Part shown: positions 35,159-42,587 of the stretch, in pieces
How positions within the stretch are numbered: position 1 is the stretch's first letter
Layout of the letters: each line of letters starts with the position of its first letter
Source of the DNA: Nocardia anaemiae NBRC 100462
GTDB lineage: Bacteria > Actinomycetota > Actinomycetes > Mycobacteriales > Mycobacteriaceae
Direction: 5' to 3'
Assembly: GCF_001612725.1 (NCBI RefSeq)
Contig: NZ_BDAZ01000045.1
Location: forward strand, 1 to 64,000
DNA length: 64,000 nucleotides
Notes under the pieces: model-generated
Databases searched by the model: none
What the model was told of the DNA's origin: nothing
The model's input: only the letters and a program-made list of their open reading frames with translations
Made by a program: the position numbers and the translations under genes

Positions 35159-36193
35159 ATGGCATATTCCGCAGAACTCGACATCCGCGTCACCGACACG
35201 TCGCTGCGTGACGGCTCGCATCACAAGCGCCACCAGTTCACCGCCGACGATGTGCGCAATATCGTGACCGCGCTCGACGGCGCCGGTGTGCCGGTCATCG
35301 AGGTGACGCACGGCGACGGCCTCGGCGGCTCGTCGTTCAATTACGGCTTCTCGCACACTCCCGAGCAGGAGCTGGTCAAGATCGCCGCGGAGACGGCGAA
35401 GCAGGCCAAGATCGCGGTGCTCATGCTGCCGGGCGTGGGTGTCAAGGAGGACATCAAGATCTCCCAGGACAACGGTGCGTCGATCTGCCGCATCGCCACG
35501 CACTGCACCGAGGCGGACGTATCGATCCAGCACTTCGGTCTGGCACGGGAGCTGGGGCTGGAAACCGTCGGCTTTCTGATGATGTCGCACACCCAGCCGC
35601 CGGAGGCGCTGGCCAAGCAGGCGCGCATCATGGCCGATGCCGGATGCCAGTGCGTCTACGTGGTGGACTCCGCGGGTGCGCTTGTGCTCGAACAGGTTTC
35701 GGACCGGGTGGCGGCGCTGGTCGCCGAACTCGGTGATGACGCCCAAGTCGGCTTCCACGGGCACGAGAACCTGGACCTGGCGGTCGCCAACTCGGTCTAC
35801 GCCGTTCGTGCCGGTGCGAAGCAAATCGACGGCAGCGCAAGGCGATTCGGCGCGGGTGCGGGTAATACGCCCGTCGAGGCGTTCATCGGTGTCTGCGACA
35901 AGCTCGGTATCAAGACCGGTATCGATTTCTTCGCGATCGCCGATGCCGCCGAGGACGTGGTACGGCCCGTCATGCCGCAGGAATGCCTGCTGGACCGACA
36001 GGCACTGATGATGGGGTACGCGGGTGTGTACTCCAGCTTCCTCAAGCATGCCGAGCGTCAGGCCGAACGCTATGGGGTCTCGGCGGCCGAAATGCTGGTG
36101 CGCGCGGGCAAGCGCAAGTTGGTCGGCGGCCAGGAGGACCAGTTGATCGATATCGCACTCGAACTCCAGCGCGAGGCGTCCGTATCGGCTTGA
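35159..36193 (+). CDS. hsaF: HsaF, 4-hydroxy-2-oxovalerate/hexanoate aldolase
   Basis: Mn-dependent aldolase that cleaves 4-hydroxy-2-oxohexanoate to pyruvate and propanal. 344 residues of the DRE-TIM family: VTDTSLRDGSHHKRHQF at the start (catalytic Arg-Asp), metal ligands in FHGHENL, and the DmpG-type communication domain at the end. AAAGGAG precedes ATG 35159. It closes the operon; the intergenic palindromes begin 42 bases downstream. Confidence 0.95.
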   Translation: MAYSAELDIRVTDTSLRDGSHHKRHQFTADDVRNIVTALDGAGVPVIEVTHGDGLGGSSFNYGFSHTPEQELVKIAAETAKQAKIAVLMLPGVGVKEDIKISQDNGASICRIATHCTEADVSIQHFGLARELGLETVGFLMMSHTQPPEALAKQARIMADAGCQCVYVVDSAGALVLEQVSDRVAALVAELGDDAQVGFHGHENLDLAVANSVYAVRAGAKQIDGSARRFGAGAGNTPVEAFIGVCDKLGIKTGIDFFAIADAAEDVVRPVMPQECLLDRQALMMGYAGVYSSFLKHAERQAERYGVSAAEMLVRAGKRKLVGGQEDQLIDIALELQREASVSA

Positions 36194-36234
36194 TCCGGTG
36201 CCGAAAAGGCCGCGACCACTTTGGGTCGAATGCG

Positions 36235-36304
36235 CTGTCGCATATCCAGTGGGTACCTCGCACAGGTTCTACCTTGTGCGCGATGCCCATTGGACATGCG
36301 CCAG
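36235..36304. repeat. 70-bp imperfect palindrome, copy 1
   Basis: CTGTCGCATATCCAGTGGGT opens the left arm, CCTTGTGCG starts the right arm and ATGCGCCAG ends it; arms are about 32 bases around a short TTCTA loop. Copies lie at 36420, 41772 and 53120. Confidence 0.85.
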
Positions 36305-36419
36305 CCTCAGAGCGCGGTGAAGTGCTCAGTGACGATGGGGCCTCCGTTCGGCACCAACGCTCGCGGTGAACAGTCGCGGCTCAGAACACAGTCGAACGCT
36401 CGGCATGGCGGTGAGTGCG

Positions 36420-36489
36420 CTGTCGCATATCCGGTGAGTGCCTCGCACAGGTTCTACCTTGTGCGCGGTACCCACTGGATATGCGGCAG
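36420..36489. repeat. 70-bp imperfect palindrome, copy 2
   Basis: Same orientation as copy 1 and 185 bases downstream, sharing the core CCTCGCACAGGTTCTACCTT. The 350 bases 36194-36543 consist of these copies and a 115-base spacer with no gene. Confidence 0.85.
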
Positions 36490-36543
36490 GTGAACATTCG
36501 AATTCGGGGTTCCGGAGGGGTGGGGAATCGGCGATCATGAATT

Positions 36544-37560
36544 GTGATCTGTCCGCATTGCAATGCGAATCTGTTGCGCAAACAGCGCGGCGGTCGGCGC
36601 TGTTCGACGTGTAGGCGGGAGTTCGCACTCGAACCGAAGGAAAGTCCGCTCGGGCTGCACGATATTCGGGTGCGCAAGCTGGCCGAGCGGCTCGGTGACG
36701 GACGTGGGCTGCGGTACACGCTGTTACAGCTGTGGTACGCGGCCGGGCGCAAGAAGATTCCGGATGTGGAGCGCGGGTTCAAAAGAGCGCGTATCGGAGT
36801 CGGCGTGGCCGTCGTGGCTATCGCCATTCTCCTGATGGTGAGCGGTGCGGCACCGGCCGCTGCGGTGATTCCGCTCGGCGTGCCGGTTTTGGTGCTGGCC
36901 ATTTTCGCGATGGGAGCGGCACGGCCCTGGTTCCTGCGCCGGGCCACAGTACCGATGCCGGTGTTGTACAGCACCTTTCGTCGGGATGTAATCGGTCGGT
37001 GGACATCGATTTACGGTGCGCTGCCGCCCAGCGCGGTCGATGAAGATCTGGTGAAACCACCGGCGGTGCAGCGGCCACGATTCGCGGTGTTGTGCCCGGA
37101 TCGCAGTGTGCTCGCCTGCCTTGCCGCCAACAATGTGTCGCAGACCTGGTCCATGGCGTTGTCCGACCGCATCGACCGGCTGCCGTCGGATGTGCCAGTG
37201 ATCGTGCTGCACGATGCCAGCATGCCGGGGATCGCGATGGCGGGGAAGGCCCGCGTCGCACTCGGGGCCAGGGCCGTGGTGGTCGGCCTGTCGCCGCGGG
37301 CGGTACTGGGCAATGCGTCGGCGCTGCGGTTGCGGGACCCGCGGCCACTGCCGCAGGACACCGCATTTCTGCATGGGGAACCGTTGTCGGCGGCGGAGAT
37401 CCAGTGGCTCGCCGAGGGGTGGTGGTCGCCGATCGCCGCGATCCCACCCGCGAAGCTGCTCACGGTGCTGGAGCGAGCGGTCGAGCGGATAGCGGATGCG
37501 GCCGATCCGGATCGCCGCCGCGCCCGCGAGATAGGTTTCCTCACGTGGCCGAGCCGGTGA
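36544..37560 (+). CDS. Zinc-ribbon membrane protein with Spo11/TOPRIM-like motifs, paralogue of the next gene
   Basis: 338 residues, not a family I recognise. In order: zinc ribbon MICPHC...RCSTC (residues 3-24), a helix LRYTLLQLWYAAGRK (about 60-75), two adjacent membrane segments (about 84-125), TVPMPVLYSTFRRDV, then VIVLHDASMPG (about 222) and a final GFLTWPSR. LRYTLLQLWYA, TVPxPxxYxTFR, LHDAS, V.GL.PR and GF.TWP recur in the next protein, so the two are paralogues. There the helix reads like the 5Y-CAP motif of Spo11/TopVI-A; here the tyrosine pair is WY and the TOPRIM acids are lost. GTG 36544 has no strong ribosome site. Confidence 0.75.
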   Translation: MICPHCNANLLRKQRGGRRCSTCRREFALEPKESPLGLHDIRVRKLAERLGDGRGLRYTLLQLWYAAGRKKIPDVERGFKRARIGVGVAVVAIAILLMVSGAAPAAAVIPLGVPVLVLAIFAMGAARPWFLRRATVPMPVLYSTFRRDVIGRWTSIYGALPPSAVDEDLVKPPAVQRPRFAVLCPDRSVLACLAANNVSQTWSMALSDRIDRLPSDVPVIVLHDASMPGIAMAGKARVALGARAVVVGLSPRAVLGNASALRLRDPRPLPQDTAFLHGEPLSAAEIQWLAEGWWSPIAAIPPAKLLTVLERAVERIADAADPDRRRAREIGFLTWPSR

Positions 37561-38465
37561 AGCAGCACATGCTCGATCGGCTACTACGCGTCGCCGTCGA
37601 CCGCGCCGCCGCCCCGAGCGGCATCCGATTCACCGAGCGCCAGCTCTACTACGAGCTCTGCCGCCTGCTCACGCCGATGCATCGAGCGCCGCGCCGGTTC
37701 ACCTTCACGGTCCCGGCACCACTGAGCTACGCCACCTTCCGCGCCGCCCTCGACCGCCTGGAGTTCCCGGGCCTACTTATCCCCACCCCGCCCCGCACCA
37801 CCCGCGCCGGACTCCACACCCCCGAACCCGACCTCTTCGACTACGGCTTACCCCGCCTACTCGTCTGCGAGTCCGACGCGATCGCACAAATGCTGCGCGC
37901 CAACGGATTACCCATGGAATCCGCCTGCCCCGTACTCAGCGCGTCCGAACTCCCGCTCGACCCCGGCATCGCCCAAATGCTCACCCGAGCCGACGGCACC
38001 ATCTACCTCCTGCACGACGCCAGCCCCCACGGCCTCACCTTCCCAGCCCGGCTCACCGACCTCACCGAAATCCCGGAGAAGCTACGAGTAGTCCCCTTGG
38101 GCCTACGTCCACGCCAAGTGGCCACCCTCCACCTCCCCCACCTCCGCGCCCCGATACCGACTTCCCTCGCGGCGCAGGTGGATCCGCGCGAGCGCGATGA
38201 GCCGCGCGCTGGGGCCGCGCGCATGGATTCGGGGGAGCGCGCAGGTTTGTACGCCCTCGAGCCGAGTACCCGGGCAACGCAACTGGACTCATGGGAACGC
38301 GCATGGCTACACCACGGCCGGTTCGTCGAGGTCGAAGCTGTGCGCCCGGCATCGCTACTGCGCACCGTGCACCGCCTCGTCCGCGACATTCACCCACCCC
38401 GAACGGCCCTGCCCGAACTGCGCCGCGCCCGAACCACGGGCTTCATGACCTGGCCCACCGCATGA
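37557..38465 (+). CDS. Spo11/TopVI-A-like protein (5Y-CAP plus degenerate TOPRIM), paralogue of the upstream gene
   Basis: 302 residues, unrecognised as a named family. IRFTERQLYYELCRLL near residue 25 has the T-x-R-x-(L/I)-Y-Y form of the winged-helix catalytic site of Spo11/topoisomerase VI-A. LLVCESDAIAQMLRANG matches the TOPRIM glutamate strand, and IYLLHDASPHGLTF resembles the DxDPxG strand with the second Asp replaced by Ser. The C terminus GFMTWPTA matches the partner. This is pattern matching by eye, not a proven homology. GTG 37557 overlaps the upstream stop (GTGA); GTG 37545 and ATG 37569 are alternatives. Confidence 0.72.
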   Translation: MKQHMLDRLLRVAVDRAAAPSGIRFTERQLYYELCRLLTPMHRAPRRFTFTVPAPLSYATFRAALDRLEFPGLLIPTPPRTTRAGLHTPEPDLFDYGLPRLLVCESDAIAQMLRANGLPMESACPVLSASELPLDPGIAQMLTRADGTIYLLHDASPHGLTFPARLTDLTEIPEKLRVVPLGLRPRQVATLHLPHLRAPIPTSLAAQVDPRERDEPRAGAARMDSGERAGLYALEPSTRATQLDSWERAWLHHGRFVEVEAVRPASLLRTVHRLVRDIHPPRTALPELRRARTTGFMTWPTA

Positions 38466-38529
38466 GGTCCCTCAGCATCATGCCGCAGCCCCTCGCAATG
38501 CCACCCGCTCTCGAGGATCTGGCTGCCGA

Positions 38530-38730
38530 ATGGTCGCAGCACGGGACTGGGTGCGTTGCGGCCCGTTCCGTATTGCGCGCAGTTTGGTTTGCGCCGCGTG
38601 CCGCGCGAGGGCCTCGACGCGAAGATTCGATCGAACTGTGCTGTGCTCGGAATGCGGGCATGTCGACTTGGCCTGCTGCATGAAAGGGAATTGTTGTGCC
38701 GGAGCATCGGCAGATCACGTATACCGATGA
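38530..38730 (+). CDS. Possible small zinc-ribbon protein (weak)
   Basis: 66 residues with LVCAAC and VLCSECGHVDLACC spaced like a zinc ribbon. It overlaps the next gene by 35 bases. A competing frame, 38462-38683, begins with an ATGA overlap on the preceding gene and codes 73 residues without a domain. At most one of these is real; otherwise the gap 38466-38695 holds nothing I can name. Confidence 0.22.
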   Translation: MVAARDWVRCGPFRIARSLVCAACRARASTRRFDRTVLCSECGHVDLACCMKGNCCAGASADHVYR

Positions 38731-39181
38731 ATTGCTTGCTGACGAGTCTGTGCATCGGCGGTATGCCGATGGGCGGCAGGAGTGGCGGACGCGCGGTGCG
38801 CAGGGGGTGGTGTCCTGGCGCGATGATCGGGGGAATTCGGGGACCGATGAGGGGCTCGGGCCGAAGATCGTCAAGCGCGTGTACCACAACGGATCCGTCG
38901 TCTACGGCAGGGAGGCGGGGTTCGGGCGGACGCTGTGGGGTGACGGGGTATTGACCGTCAATCGCTCCTCGTTCGGTGGTCGGCTCGGCGGCATTCTGGC
39001 CGCGGTGGCGGGCGGTGCGCTGCTCGGCGCGTTGATCATGCCGCCGACTTCGCTGACCGCCGAGGAAGAGGAGGAGTTGCGCCGACAGGCGGCAGCGCAG
39101 TCGTCCGGTTCCGGCGACGGGGACAGCGATTACGGCGGTTGGGACGATGACGGCGGGGACGACGGCGGCGATTTCGGCTGA
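38696..39181 (+). CDS. Hypothetical membrane-anchored protein with Gly/Asp tail
   Basis: 161 residues, not recognised. A soluble N-terminal part (ITYTDELLADESVHRRYADGRQEWRTRG, KIVKRVYHNGSVVYGREAGFGRTLWGDGVLTVN) is followed by one hydrophobic segment GGILAAVAGGALLGALIMPP and an acidic low-complexity tail SGDGDSDYGGWDDDGGDDGGDFG. GTG 38696 follows AAAGGGA. Only eight bases separate it from the amide-ligase gene, so it may belong to that unit. Confidence 0.7.
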   Translation: MPEHRQITYTDELLADESVHRRYADGRQEWRTRGAQGVVSWRDDRGNSGTDEGLGPKIVKRVYHNGSVVYGREAGFGRTLWGDGVLTVNRSSFGGRLGGILAAVAGGALLGALIMPPTSLTAEEEEELRRQAAAQSSGSGDGDSDYGGWDDDGGDDGGDFG

Positions 39182-39189
39182 GGGAAACG

Positions 39190-40911
39190 ATGTCTCGTTG
39201 GTGTGCATTCTCGACTCCGGACGATCCGGCCGGTCAAGTGCGAGCGGTTGGCGGCAAACCGGTTTCGGTGCTGGCCGGTCACGCGCTCGGTTTGCTCGAT
39301 GGGCCGGGCATTGCGGCAGGTCCGTTCACCGTTGGTGAGCTGACGGCCGTCGGTGAGGTCACGCTGTTCAACGCGGCCCGGCTGCGTGCCCGACTCGGCG
39401 CGGACGTGCGGCCGAACTGCGCGGACGGTGAACTGCTTTTGCACTGCTACGCCCGCTTCGGACTCGACGGAATCGCCGCCGCCGACGGCATGTTCGCACT
39501 CGCCATCGCGGACGGCGACGATCTGGTTTTGATCCGCGATCACGTCGGCACCCGCACGCTCTTCCACGCCCGCGCAGCCAATGGCTGGGCCGCGTCCACC
39601 TCGCTTCGCGCATTGCACCGATGGCCCACGCTGCGGACGGGCCTGCATCTACCCGCGGTTCGCTCCTTCCTCACCTTCGCCTACCTGCCGGGCCGCGAGA
39701 CCCTGCTGCGCGGCGTCCACGAGGTCCTGCCGGGACGCTGTGTTCGCCTGCACGGCGATGGTTCGATGACCGAGGAAACCTACTGGGAGCCAATCGAAGT
39801 CGAGGATGCCCGATCGGCCGCCGAGCACGCACTCGAACTCCGCGGGCTGCTCGAGGACGCGGTCGCGAGGCGACTGCCAGCGGGCGAGCCGGTCGCAGTG
39901 CTGCTCTCCGGCGGCATCGACAGCAGTCTTGTCACCGCCCTCGCCGCGAAACTGCACGATCAGCGCGTCCGCTCGTATTCCATCAGCTTCGGCGGAACAA
40001 CCCCGAATGAACTCGCGTACTCCGGGCTCGTTGCCGCACACTGCAATACCGATCATCGAGTGCTCACCGTGCCCGGTGAAACGGTCGCGTCGCGACTGGC
40101 GGAGACGGTATCGCTGCTGGACTGCCCGGTCGGCGACCCGCTCACTGTGCCCAATCTGATGCTCGCGGAAGCCGTTGCGGCAGACGGCATTCGGGTCGTC
40201 CTCAATGGCGAGGGTGGCGATCCGGTTTTCGGCGGTCCGAAAAACCTGCCGATGCTCATCTTCGAATTATCCCGCGACGACCCGTCTCCGGACGCCAGAG
40301 CGCTGGCCTATCTGGACAGTTACCGCAAGTGCTACAGCGACCTGCCGGTACTACTGAGCCCCGACGTCCTGACCGCACTGGCAGACGCACCACCGATGAC
40401 CGATCTGCTCTCGCCCTACCTGCGCCAGGGCCGGATGACCGGCCTGCTGAACCAACTGCTGCACACCAACCTGCGCACAAAAGGCGCACACCATATCCTC
40501 ACCAAGGTCGAACGTCTCACCGCCGCAAGCGGTTTGGAGGGCCGCGCGCCGCTGTTCGACCGCGCCGTCATCGACCACGCCTTCCGCGTACCAGGACGGT
40601 TCAAGCTGGCGGGTACCAGCGAGAAGTGGATACTCAAACAGGCTGTGCGCGACCTACTTCCGGCGACCATCGTGGACCGTCCGAAGAGCGGTATGCGAGT
40701 TCCCGTGCAGCAGTGGCTCTCTGGGCCGCTGCGCGAGCTCGGACACGATCTGCTGCTCGGCTCGTCCGCACGGGCGCGCGGCCTGTTCCGCGAGGACACC
40801 ATTCGCTCGTGGCTGCGCGGCGACGGTGCGCTGCTGCCGCGGCAGGGCGGCAAGTTGTGGCTGGTGCTGTCGTTGGAACTGTGGCTGCGGTCCTTCGAAG
40901 TCGGACCATGA
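39190..40911 (+). CDS. Asparagine synthetase-like ligase lacking the glutaminase cysteine
   Basis: 573 residues with the AsnB layout: an N-terminal Ntn-type domain (about 1-200, GLLDGPGIAAGPFTVGEL, GLDGIAAADGMFALAIADG) and an ATP-pyrophosphatase domain with the PP-loop LLSGGIDSSLVTALAA near residue 240, NGEGGDPVFGG, and RPKSGMRVPVQQWL. The Cys that must follow the start Met in glutamine-dependent enzymes is absent (MSRWCAF, Cys at 5), as in beta-lactam synthetases and some lasso-peptide cyclases. Likely an ATP-dependent amide-forming enzyme using another amine. The cupin-like gene follows 15 bases later. Confidence 0.85.
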   Translation: MSRWCAFSTPDDPAGQVRAVGGKPVSVLAGHALGLLDGPGIAAGPFTVGELTAVGEVTLFNAARLRARLGADVRPNCADGELLLHCYARFGLDGIAAADGMFALAIADGDDLVLIRDHVGTRTLFHARAANGWAASTSLRALHRWPTLRTGLHLPAVRSFLTFAYLPGRETLLRGVHEVLPGRCVRLHGDGSMTEETYWEPIEVEDARSAAEHALELRGLLEDAVARRLPAGEPVAVLLSGGIDSSLVTALAAKLHDQRVRSYSISFGGTTPNELAYSGLVAAHCNTDHRVLTVPGETVASRLAETVSLLDCPVGDPLTVPNLMLAEAVAADGIRVVLNGEGGDPVFGGPKNLPMLIFELSRDDPSPDARALAYLDSYRKCYSDLPVLLSPDVLTALADAPPMTDLLSPYLRQGRMTGLLNQLLHTNLRTKGAHHILTKVERLTAASGLEGRAPLFDRAVIDHAFRVPGRFKLAGTSEKWILKQAVRDLLPATIVDRPKSGMRVPVQQWLSGPLRELGHDLLLGSSARARGLFREDTIRSWLRGDGALLPRQGGKLWLVLSLELWLRSFEVGP

Positions 40912-40926
40912 GTACCTAGGAGCCGA

Positions 40927-41658
40927 ATGTCCGATCCCCGAATCAAGCACCACGCGGACGACGAGAACGAGATCCACGATCTTGCCGAATTCGTCGACGC
41001 GGGCCGTAATGTCGTCACACCCGTCGCACAGTTCCCGGCGGAGGTCGCCGCGGTGGTCGTCCAGGCCTTCGCTCAGATAGTCCGGAATGCGAAGGCCAGC
41101 CGCGTCGCGACCGCACCCGACGCGGATGGCATCATCCGCTCCCAGACCTTCGAAGAGGGCGACGTCTACATGATCGAGTCGCCCTTCGACGGCTTCTTCG
41201 CCGATCGCTACATCATGGATTTCTACAATGCCGCCGAACGCGGCATCTGCTCGCGCATGCATCTGCACACCGGCCTGCGCTTCGTTCGCATGATGACCGG
41301 TCCGGACACCCACATCCGGGTCAGCAGCCTCTCGCCTTTCCGCGTAACCGATGTGGAAGGCGTCACGCCCTTCGCGCCCGAGCAATTCGAGGACGAGCTC
41401 CCCGACACCCCACCCGACCTGCTCCGCACCAGATACAACCTGATCGTCCCGCCCTGCTCCTTTGTCGATATGCAGATCCCGCGCGGCGTGAGCCATCAGT
41501 TCAATGCCATCGGCCCGCACGCCGTCATCGACTCGGTCCACCCGGAAGAGTCCATCGAGGTCTTCCGTGAACAGATGTCCGGCTTCAAGATGATGGCCCA
41601 AACCGTCTTCCTGGCAGAGGAATTGCCGGATGCCGCCTCCTGCACCTCGCTCCCATAG
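40927..41658 (+). CDS. Hypothetical cupin-like protein
   Basis: 243 residues, no confident family. VYMIESPFDGFFADRYIMDFYNAAERGICSRMHLHTGLRFVRMMTGPDTHIRVSSLSPF has the shape of a cupin motif with His-x-His (MHLHTG) for metal, and NLIVPPCSFVDMQIPRGVSHQFNAIGPHAVIDSVHPEE supplies the second motif with Pro-x-Gly and His. AGGAG precedes ATG 40927. Likely a metal-dependent partner of the amide ligase; substrate unknown. Confidence 0.72.
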   Translation: MSDPRIKHHADDENEIHDLAEFVDAGRNVVTPVAQFPAEVAAVVVQAFAQIVRNAKASRVATAPDADGIIRSQTFEEGDVYMIESPFDGFFADRYIMDFYNAAERGICSRMHLHTGLRFVRMMTGPDTHIRVSSLSPFRVTDVEGVTPFAPEQFEDELPDTPPDLLRTRYNLIVPPCSFVDMQIPRGVSHQFNAIGPHAVIDSVHPEESIEVFREQMSGFKMMAQTVFLAEELPDAASCTSLP

Positions 41659-41771
41659 CGCCCAGTATCAGCTGCGATACGCCGCCGCTCCGCTCCGCTG
41701 GCCGCGCACCGATCGCGACTCGCGGCCCCTATCGTCCGCGTCGTCGCGGTCGCGTCACATGCGTAACGAGG

Positions 41772-41841
41772 CTCCCGCATATCCAACGATTACTTCGCAG
41801 AGGGTACAACCTATGCGAGGTAGCCATTCGTTGTGCGACAG
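41772..41841. repeat. 70-bp imperfect palindrome, copy 3
   Basis: Opens CTCCCGCATATCCAACGATT and closes GTTGTGCGACAG. Read on the minus strand it matches copies 1 and 2 (CTGTCGCA..CCTCGCATAGGTTGTACC), so it is inverted relative to them. Confidence 0.8.
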
Positions 41842-41935
41842 CATATTCCGGCCCGCGCTGGCGATTTAATTCGGTTGCGATCGGGTGCGGTGGTGCATAC
41901 GGTGAGTGCACCGAAGTTCAAGGGAAGGACCCGCA

Positions 41936-42040
41936 ATGACCACCAAGGCGAAATTCGATGAGCGTGAGCGCTTGTTCGATGCTGCCTTGGAAAGTGCTCT
42001 CTCGCAGAGTATTTCGTCCGATAAGAGTTGCGGACCATGA
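41936..42040 (+). CDS. Small ORF of 34 residues before the tRNA array
   Basis: Begins MTTKAKFDERERLFDAALES and ends ISSDKSCGP. GGAAGG seven bases upstream of the ATG supports translation, and GGTGCA/TGCACC arms at 41892-41912 flank a possible promoter. It could be a short regulatory or precursor peptide, or the remnant of a gene truncated by the array. No homologue recognised. Confidence 0.4.
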   Translation: MTTKAKFDERERLFDAALESALSQSISSDKSCGP

Positions 42041-42058
42041 CATGAACGTCGTGTCATC

Positions 42059-42091
42059 GGGCCGCACCGGGCAAATGCCGGGTAGCGGCCC
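42059..42091 (+). terminator. Terminator-like hairpin before the tRNA array
   Basis: Arms GGGCCGC (42059-42065) and GCGGCCC (42085-42091) with an inner CCG/CGG stem, followed by TTCTTCATTTC. It would end transcription of the small ORF. Confidence 0.45.
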
Positions 42092-42102
42092 TTCTTCATT
42101 TC

Positions 42103-42177
42103 GGCGCAGTTGCTCTGTTGGTATGGGCAACCTGACTTTCATTCAGGGACCACGTCGGTTCGATTCCGATCTGCGTC
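42103..42177 (+). tRNA. tRNA-Glu(UUC)
   Basis: Acceptor GGCGCAG pairs CTGCGTC; D-stem GCTC/GGGC; anticodon stem CCTGA/TCAGG with loop CTTTCAT (UUC at 42138-42140); T-arm GTCGG-TTCGATT-CCGAT. No encoded CCA. First of six. Confidence 0.85.
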
Positions 42178-42179
42178 AC

Positions 42180-42251
42180 GCCCGTTTAGCTCAATGGTGC
42201 AGAGCGCCTCTCTGATACGGAGGAGATGGGAGTTCAATTCTCTCAACGGGT
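42180..42251 (+). tRNA. tRNA-Ile(GAU)
   Basis: Acceptor GCCCGTT/AACGGGT; D-stem GCTC/GAGC; anticodon stem CCTCT/GGAGG, loop CTGATAC (GAU at 42214-42216); T-arm GGGAG-TTCAATT-CTCTC. Starts two bases after the previous tRNA; no CCA. Confidence 0.85.
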
Positions 42252-42255
42252 ATAT

Positions 42256-42327
42256 GGCCTCGTGCTCTGTTGGTCGAGCACTCTGATTGTCGATCAGAAC
42301 GACGCGGGTTCGATTCCCGTCGAGGTC
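42256..42327 (+). tRNA. tRNA-Asp(GUC)
   Basis: Acceptor GGCCTCG/CGAGGTC; anticodon stem TCTGA/TCAGA, loop TTGTCGA (GUC at 42289-42291); T-arm GCGGG-TTCGATT-CCCGT; discriminator G. No CCA. Confidence 0.85.
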
Positions 42328-42332
42328 GCGAT

Positions 42333-42404
42333 GCGCCTGTAGCTCAGCTGGTAGAGCTGCGGACTTTTAATCCGAAGGTCGTAGGTTCGATCCCTACCGG
42401 GCGC
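42333..42404 (+). tRNA. tRNA-Lys(UUU)
   Basis: Acceptor GCGCCTG/CGGGCGC; D-stem GCTC/GAGC; anticodon loop CTTTTAA (UUU at 42366-42368); T-arm GTAGG-TTCGATC-CCTAC; discriminator A. The most canonical of the set. Confidence 0.9.
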
Positions 42405-42410
42405 ACACCG

Positions 42411-42494
42411 GGAAAGTCGGCCAGACGGGTGTCTGGGATCGCTTGCTAAGCGAATCGAGGCCAGCGGCCTTGGGGATCGTGCCCTCGTCTTTCC
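42411..42494 (+). tRNA. tRNA-Ser(GCU)
   Basis: Acceptor GGAAAG/CTTTCC; anticodon stem TCGC/GCGA, loop TTGCTAA (GCU at 42445-42447); long variable arm GGCC-AGC-GGCC marks class II; T-loop ATCGTGC departs from TTCGANT. Confidence 0.75.
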
Positions 42495-42500
42495 GCACCC

Positions 42501-42587
42501 GGAAAGTCATGCGGACCGGCGTCCGTCACCGTCTTGAAAACGGCTAGTCCCATGCGAATGGGATGGGGATCGACACCTCGGCTTTCC
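42501..42587 (+). tRNA. tRNA-Ser(UGA)
   Basis: Acceptor GGAAAGT/GCTTTCC; anticodon stem CCGT/ACGG, loop CTTGAAA (UGA at 42535-42537); long variable arm CCCAT-GCGA-ATGGG; T-loop ATCGACA; followed by GCCA, so the only member with an encoded CCA. It ends six bases before the TetR stop. Confidence 0.8.

Noticed and set aside
36235..36489. CRISPR-like pair of repeats
   Set aside because: Only two long palindromes with a 115-base spacer, and further copies are scattered; no cas genes.
36544..38465. Wadjet (JetABCD) defence system
   Set aside because: The TopVI-A-like motifs recall JetD, but there is no SMC-like or kleisin gene, and the TOPRIM is degenerate.
39190..41658. Lasso-peptide cluster
   Set aside because: No leader peptidase, RRE protein or precursor with an N-terminal Gly core and acidic residue at 7-9 was seen near the ligase.
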